This document shows positions 63,436 through 64,000 of a stretch of DNA of 64,000 nt, one piece after another. The translations under genes were made by a program, and so were the position numbers. Under the pieces are notes generated by a model. It was not told where the DNA came from and searched no databases. It saw nothing but the letters and a program-made list of their open reading frames with translations. The stretch is taken from contig NZ_CP045309.1 of assembly GCF_009671205.1 (NCBI RefSeq), positions 2,914,001 through 2,978,000 on the forward strand, given 5' to 3'. Origin of the DNA: Micromonospora terminaliae (lineage in GTDB: Bacteria > Actinomycetota > Actinomycetes > Mycobacteriales > Micromonosporaceae). Position 1 is the first letter of the stretch, and every line of letters starts with the position of its first letter.

Positions 63436-64000
63436 TCAGCCTCCCTGCGGGGCGCGGTCGCGCCAGATGACCGGGCAGAAGTCGGGGTCGGCGTAGTCCG
63501 GCCGGCCCTCGGGGGTGCGGCGGACCAGCACGTCGTGGTTGTACGCGGCGAGCGTGCCGTCGGAGAGCGGATACTCCCGCCAGGCGTTGGCGCCGTCCTG
63601 CAGGTGCAGCGAGACGGCCTGCCGGGGGCGGCCGCTGACGTTCGGGCCGCTGCCGTGGTAGACGCGGCAGTGGTGGAAGCTCATGTGCCCCTTGGGGATC
63701 ACCATGGGCACCTTGCGGATCTCCGCCCGGTTGTGCGCGGCGTTCTCGGCGAGCATCGCCTCCAGCTGGTCGCGGTCCCGGTCGGCGAAGTGCCGGACCA
63801 CGGTGTCGTCGGCGCCGACCTCCCGCCAGCGGTGCGAGCCGTCGACGATGGTGATCGTGCCCATCTCCTCGCCGCAGTCGTGGAACGGGATGAACGCGGT
63901 GAGCATGTTCTCCGAGGAGGAGGACGCCCAGTAGTGCTTGTCGAAGTGCCAGGGCACGATGTTGGACGGCTCGCCGGAGATCGGCGGCTTGTAGATGAGG
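63436..64000 (-). CDS. Phytanoyl-CoA dioxygenase (PhyH)-family protein, N-terminus beyond window
   Basis: The visible 187 residues form the C-terminal part of a PhyH-type Fe(II)/2-oxoglutarate oxygenase. WHFDKHYW gives the HxD iron ligands; [25 protein letters not shown] holds the distal His and the Arg that binds 2-oxoglutarate. [24 protein letters not shown] is the usual strand pair after HxD. The frame continues through base 64000, so the start is not seen. It is the first visible gene of a coupled operon with DUF3050, E1 alpha/beta and ATP-grasp genes and probably hydroxylates a pathway intermediate. Confidence 0.88.
   Translation of the reverse strand, partial: LIYKPPISGEPSNIVPWHFDKHYWASSSSENMLTAFIPFHDCGEEMGTITIVDGSHRWREVGADDTVVRHFADRDRDQLEAMLAENAAHNRAEIRKVPMVIPKGHMSFHHCRVYHGSGPNVSGRPRQAVSLHLQDGANAWREYPLSDGTLAAYNHDVLVRRTPEGRPDYADPDFCPVIWRDRAPQGG

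Overview
The window is very GC-rich chromosomal DNA with frequent GTG starts and tight gene packing. Its gene content (Lsr2, an HspR-type operator at lon, a bkd operon with a divergent Lrp-type regulator, an Asp23/AmaP envelope module, LigD polymerase domain, DesK-type two-component system) indicates an actinomycete. Gene style and intergenic hairpins suggest a Micromonosporaceae member, probably Micromonospora-like; this is inferred from recall, not from a search. I saw no rRNA, tRNA, CRISPR array, transposase or phage gene.

Layout. 1-5.2 kb: a MerR regulator (cut by the left edge) with its operator, an asparagine-synthetase-like amidotransferase coupled to an M15-peptidase-like (DUF5715-type) protein, and a coupled pair of an isocitrate-lyase/PEP-mutase-superfamily enzyme and a short cytochrome P450. 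5.3-13.7 kb: a 2H phosphoesterase whose frame has no stop, a secreted GH43 arabinanase-like enzyme, an ArsR-type regulator, a DesK/NarL two-component system divergent from a membrane protein, and a DEAD-box helicase. 13.7-20.2 kb: lon under a HAIR-type site, lsr2, a PP2C-like protein, a secreted Gly/Asn/Gln-repeat protein and a DUF2726-like protein. 20.3-27.5 kb: GNAT, DICT plus degenerate GGDEF protein, DUF2273/Asp23/AmaP envelope-stress cluster, BtuF-like protein, DoxX-like protein, FKBP, STAS protein and an SMP-30-like beta-propeller. 27.5-40.7 kb: L,D-transpeptidase lipoprotein, beta-helix protein, bkdABC and bkdR, LigD polymerase domain, phosphatase, NAD(P)H-hydrate dehydratase, secreted subtilase and hemerythrin protein. 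40.7-44.8 kb: an SDR gene stub, glyA behind a ZTP riboswitch, hairpin repeats and L-ribulokinase.

Two biosynthetic-looking blocks are the most interesting part. At 44.9-54.0 kb a coupled operon (P450, alpha/beta hydrolase, 4-hydroxymandelate-oxidase-like enzyme, HpgT-like aminotransferase) lies beside a secreted SGNH hydrolase and a divergent ANL ligase plus MFS exporter. The Hmo/HpgT pair is the second half of the 4-hydroxyphenylglycine route, but no hydroxymandelate synthase is present. At 59.3-64.0 kb a fully coupled operon running off the right edge encodes a phytanoyl-CoA-dioxygenase-like protein, a DUF3050 heme-oxygenase-fold protein, orphan TPP-dependent E1 alpha and beta subunits (no E2 or E3) and an ATP-grasp ligase. 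I know of no described pathway with this set.

Four related inverted repeats (about 42.6, 42.7, 57.6 and 59.3 kb) with the core TTGATCAAGA(A/G)GTT sit between convergent genes. Two of them supply the stop codon of a neighbouring gene.
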